From positions 434,001 through 498,000 of the forward strand of contig NW_024468913.1 in assembly GCF_011745365.1 (NCBI RefSeq): 64,000 nt of DNA, in the 5' to 3' direction. Positions 63,205 to 64,000 of this stretch are shown in pieces. The notes below the pieces were generated by a model. The model had not been told where the DNA came from. It saw nothing but the letters and a program-made list of their open reading frames with translations, and searched no databases. Position numbers and translations under genes: made by a program. Source of the DNA: Cryphonectria parasitica EP155. Taxonomy: Eukaryota; Ascomycota; Sordariomycetes; Diaporthales; Cryphonectriaceae. Each line of letters opens with the position of its first letter. Positions within the stretch are counted from its first letter, which is position 1.

Positions 63205-64000
63205 CTTGATCAAACAAGTATTGACGAAGCCTGTCAACTTCGAGCACTTTCAATCTACCCAGTTGTATTGACTATGACCTCAAAAGTCGGCACTGACGCT
63301 GAAGCAGCACTGAGAAAGCAGTATCACAGTTAGGGAAGACAGACAGGCCATGGGCCGTTAAACGCTTTTATCATCCGGCCATCGGACAACAAGACCAATC
63401 CCAAGGGATGGATCATCAACCCATCAGTCTAAGGACGCAGGTGTTCGCCCTAGCGCGACAATTTGAACCGATAAGCACAACAAAACGAGGAGGAAGTGGA
63501 CATACCTCGAGTCTTGTACCACACAATGCTCCAGCATTTGCTCCACAGTCGTGAGGAGAACCCCAGAGGTGGACCCTAAAACCCTCATAACATAAGCATC
63601 GGTCTAGAAGGCCCCGTGCAGGATGGCGGCGCAAGAGTTAAGAGTCCCCTCCACTTCCGACATCAGTTGCCGAAAGGTAGGGAACAAGACCTAACAAGGA
63701 GAGACTCTCAGGGTTATTGGTCAGATAGAAGCATGTATATAGTTCATTGAGAATGTGGGCTTACATTTGTTCATGACCATCAGTGCTGATTAGGTATGAA
63801 AGGTCTGACAAACGAGGATCTCGGAAAGGCTCTGCCTTGCCCAATCCTCAATCTTCCCCCTTTGTAGAGTATACTTTCATGAACTATGTTTTGGCCCGCG
63901 ACACTTTGTTTTTATGCGATGTCTTCGTCTGACCTTCGGGTTGATTGTCAAAGAACGCAGGGACTTGGTAAAGCATCGCATCATAAATTGAGTGAGTCTA
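63205..64000. other. Right-edge intergenic region
   Basis: 796 nt upstream of the MFS gene. It holds the promoter and no supported gene within the window. Confidence 0.55.

Noticed and set aside
1..64000. CRISPR arrays, bacterial operons, riboswitches, insertion sequences
   Set aside because: No regularly spaced repeats, Shine-Dalgarno-type gene packing or inverted-repeat-bounded transposase genes were seen; the sequence is eukaryotic.

Overview
The window is genomic DNA of a filamentous ascomycete (Pezizomycotina, most likely a Sordariomycete). The genes are compact and monocistronic, with short introns (about 50-150 nt) that carry GTRAGT-like donors, CTGAC/CTAAC branch sites and YAG acceptors. 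Gene families typical of these fungi are present: PTH11-like rhodopsin-domain membrane proteins, a Zn2Cys6 regulator, a 2EXR protein, a hybrid histidine kinase, a thaumatin-like secreted protein and the single-copy rvt gene. Species cannot be told from the sequence. I see no prokaryotic operons, no CRISPR array and no intact transposon.

Layout. 1-6.6 kb: a DUF3292-type membrane protein (-), a zinc alcohol dehydrogenase (+) and a small conserved hypothetical gene (-). 7.9-13.5 kb: a rhodopsin-domain protein (+), an O-fucosyltransferase-like type II membrane protein (-) and a 2EXR protein (-). 13.5-24.6 kb: a 2.5 kb gene-poor stretch, then a 1387-residue hybrid histidine kinase (+), a secreted aspartylglucosaminidase (+) and a Zn2Cys6 transcription factor (-). 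25.4-31.1 kb: a Nudix hydrolase with a polyglutamine tract (+), a serine hydrolase (-), an aldo-keto reductase (-) and a TauD-type dioxygenase (-). 32.4-39.5 kb: a LipB-derived protein that lacks its catalytic residues (+), a second rhodopsin-domain protein (+) and a CetA/CalA-like thaumatin protein (-). 40.7-48.4 kb is mostly housekeeping: Vta1 (-), an ER protein disulfide isomerase ending in KDEL (+), exosome subunit Rrp41 (-), an omega-like glutathione transferase (+) and a GH43 arabinanase-like enzyme (-). 49.9-57.6 kb: an AIF/FSP1-like oxidoreductase (-), a tRNA-Ala with a 14-nt intron (-), a third rhodopsin-domain protein (+) and a spliced hypothetical gene (-). 58.3-63.2 kb: an intact 1000-codon single-exon rvt-type domesticated reverse transcriptase (-) and a DAL5-type MFS permease (-).

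No coherent biosynthetic cluster is evident. The clearest functional groupings are Vta1 and PDI as a divergent housekeeping pair, and a run of oxidoreductase/hydrolase genes near a Zn2Cys6 regulator, whose co-regulation is only a guess. The most interesting loci are the domesticated reverse transcriptase, which has an E-D rather than D-D catalytic box, and the LipB-like pseudoenzyme. Exon joins were chosen by hand from reading frame, phase and splice signals; untranslated regions were not determined.
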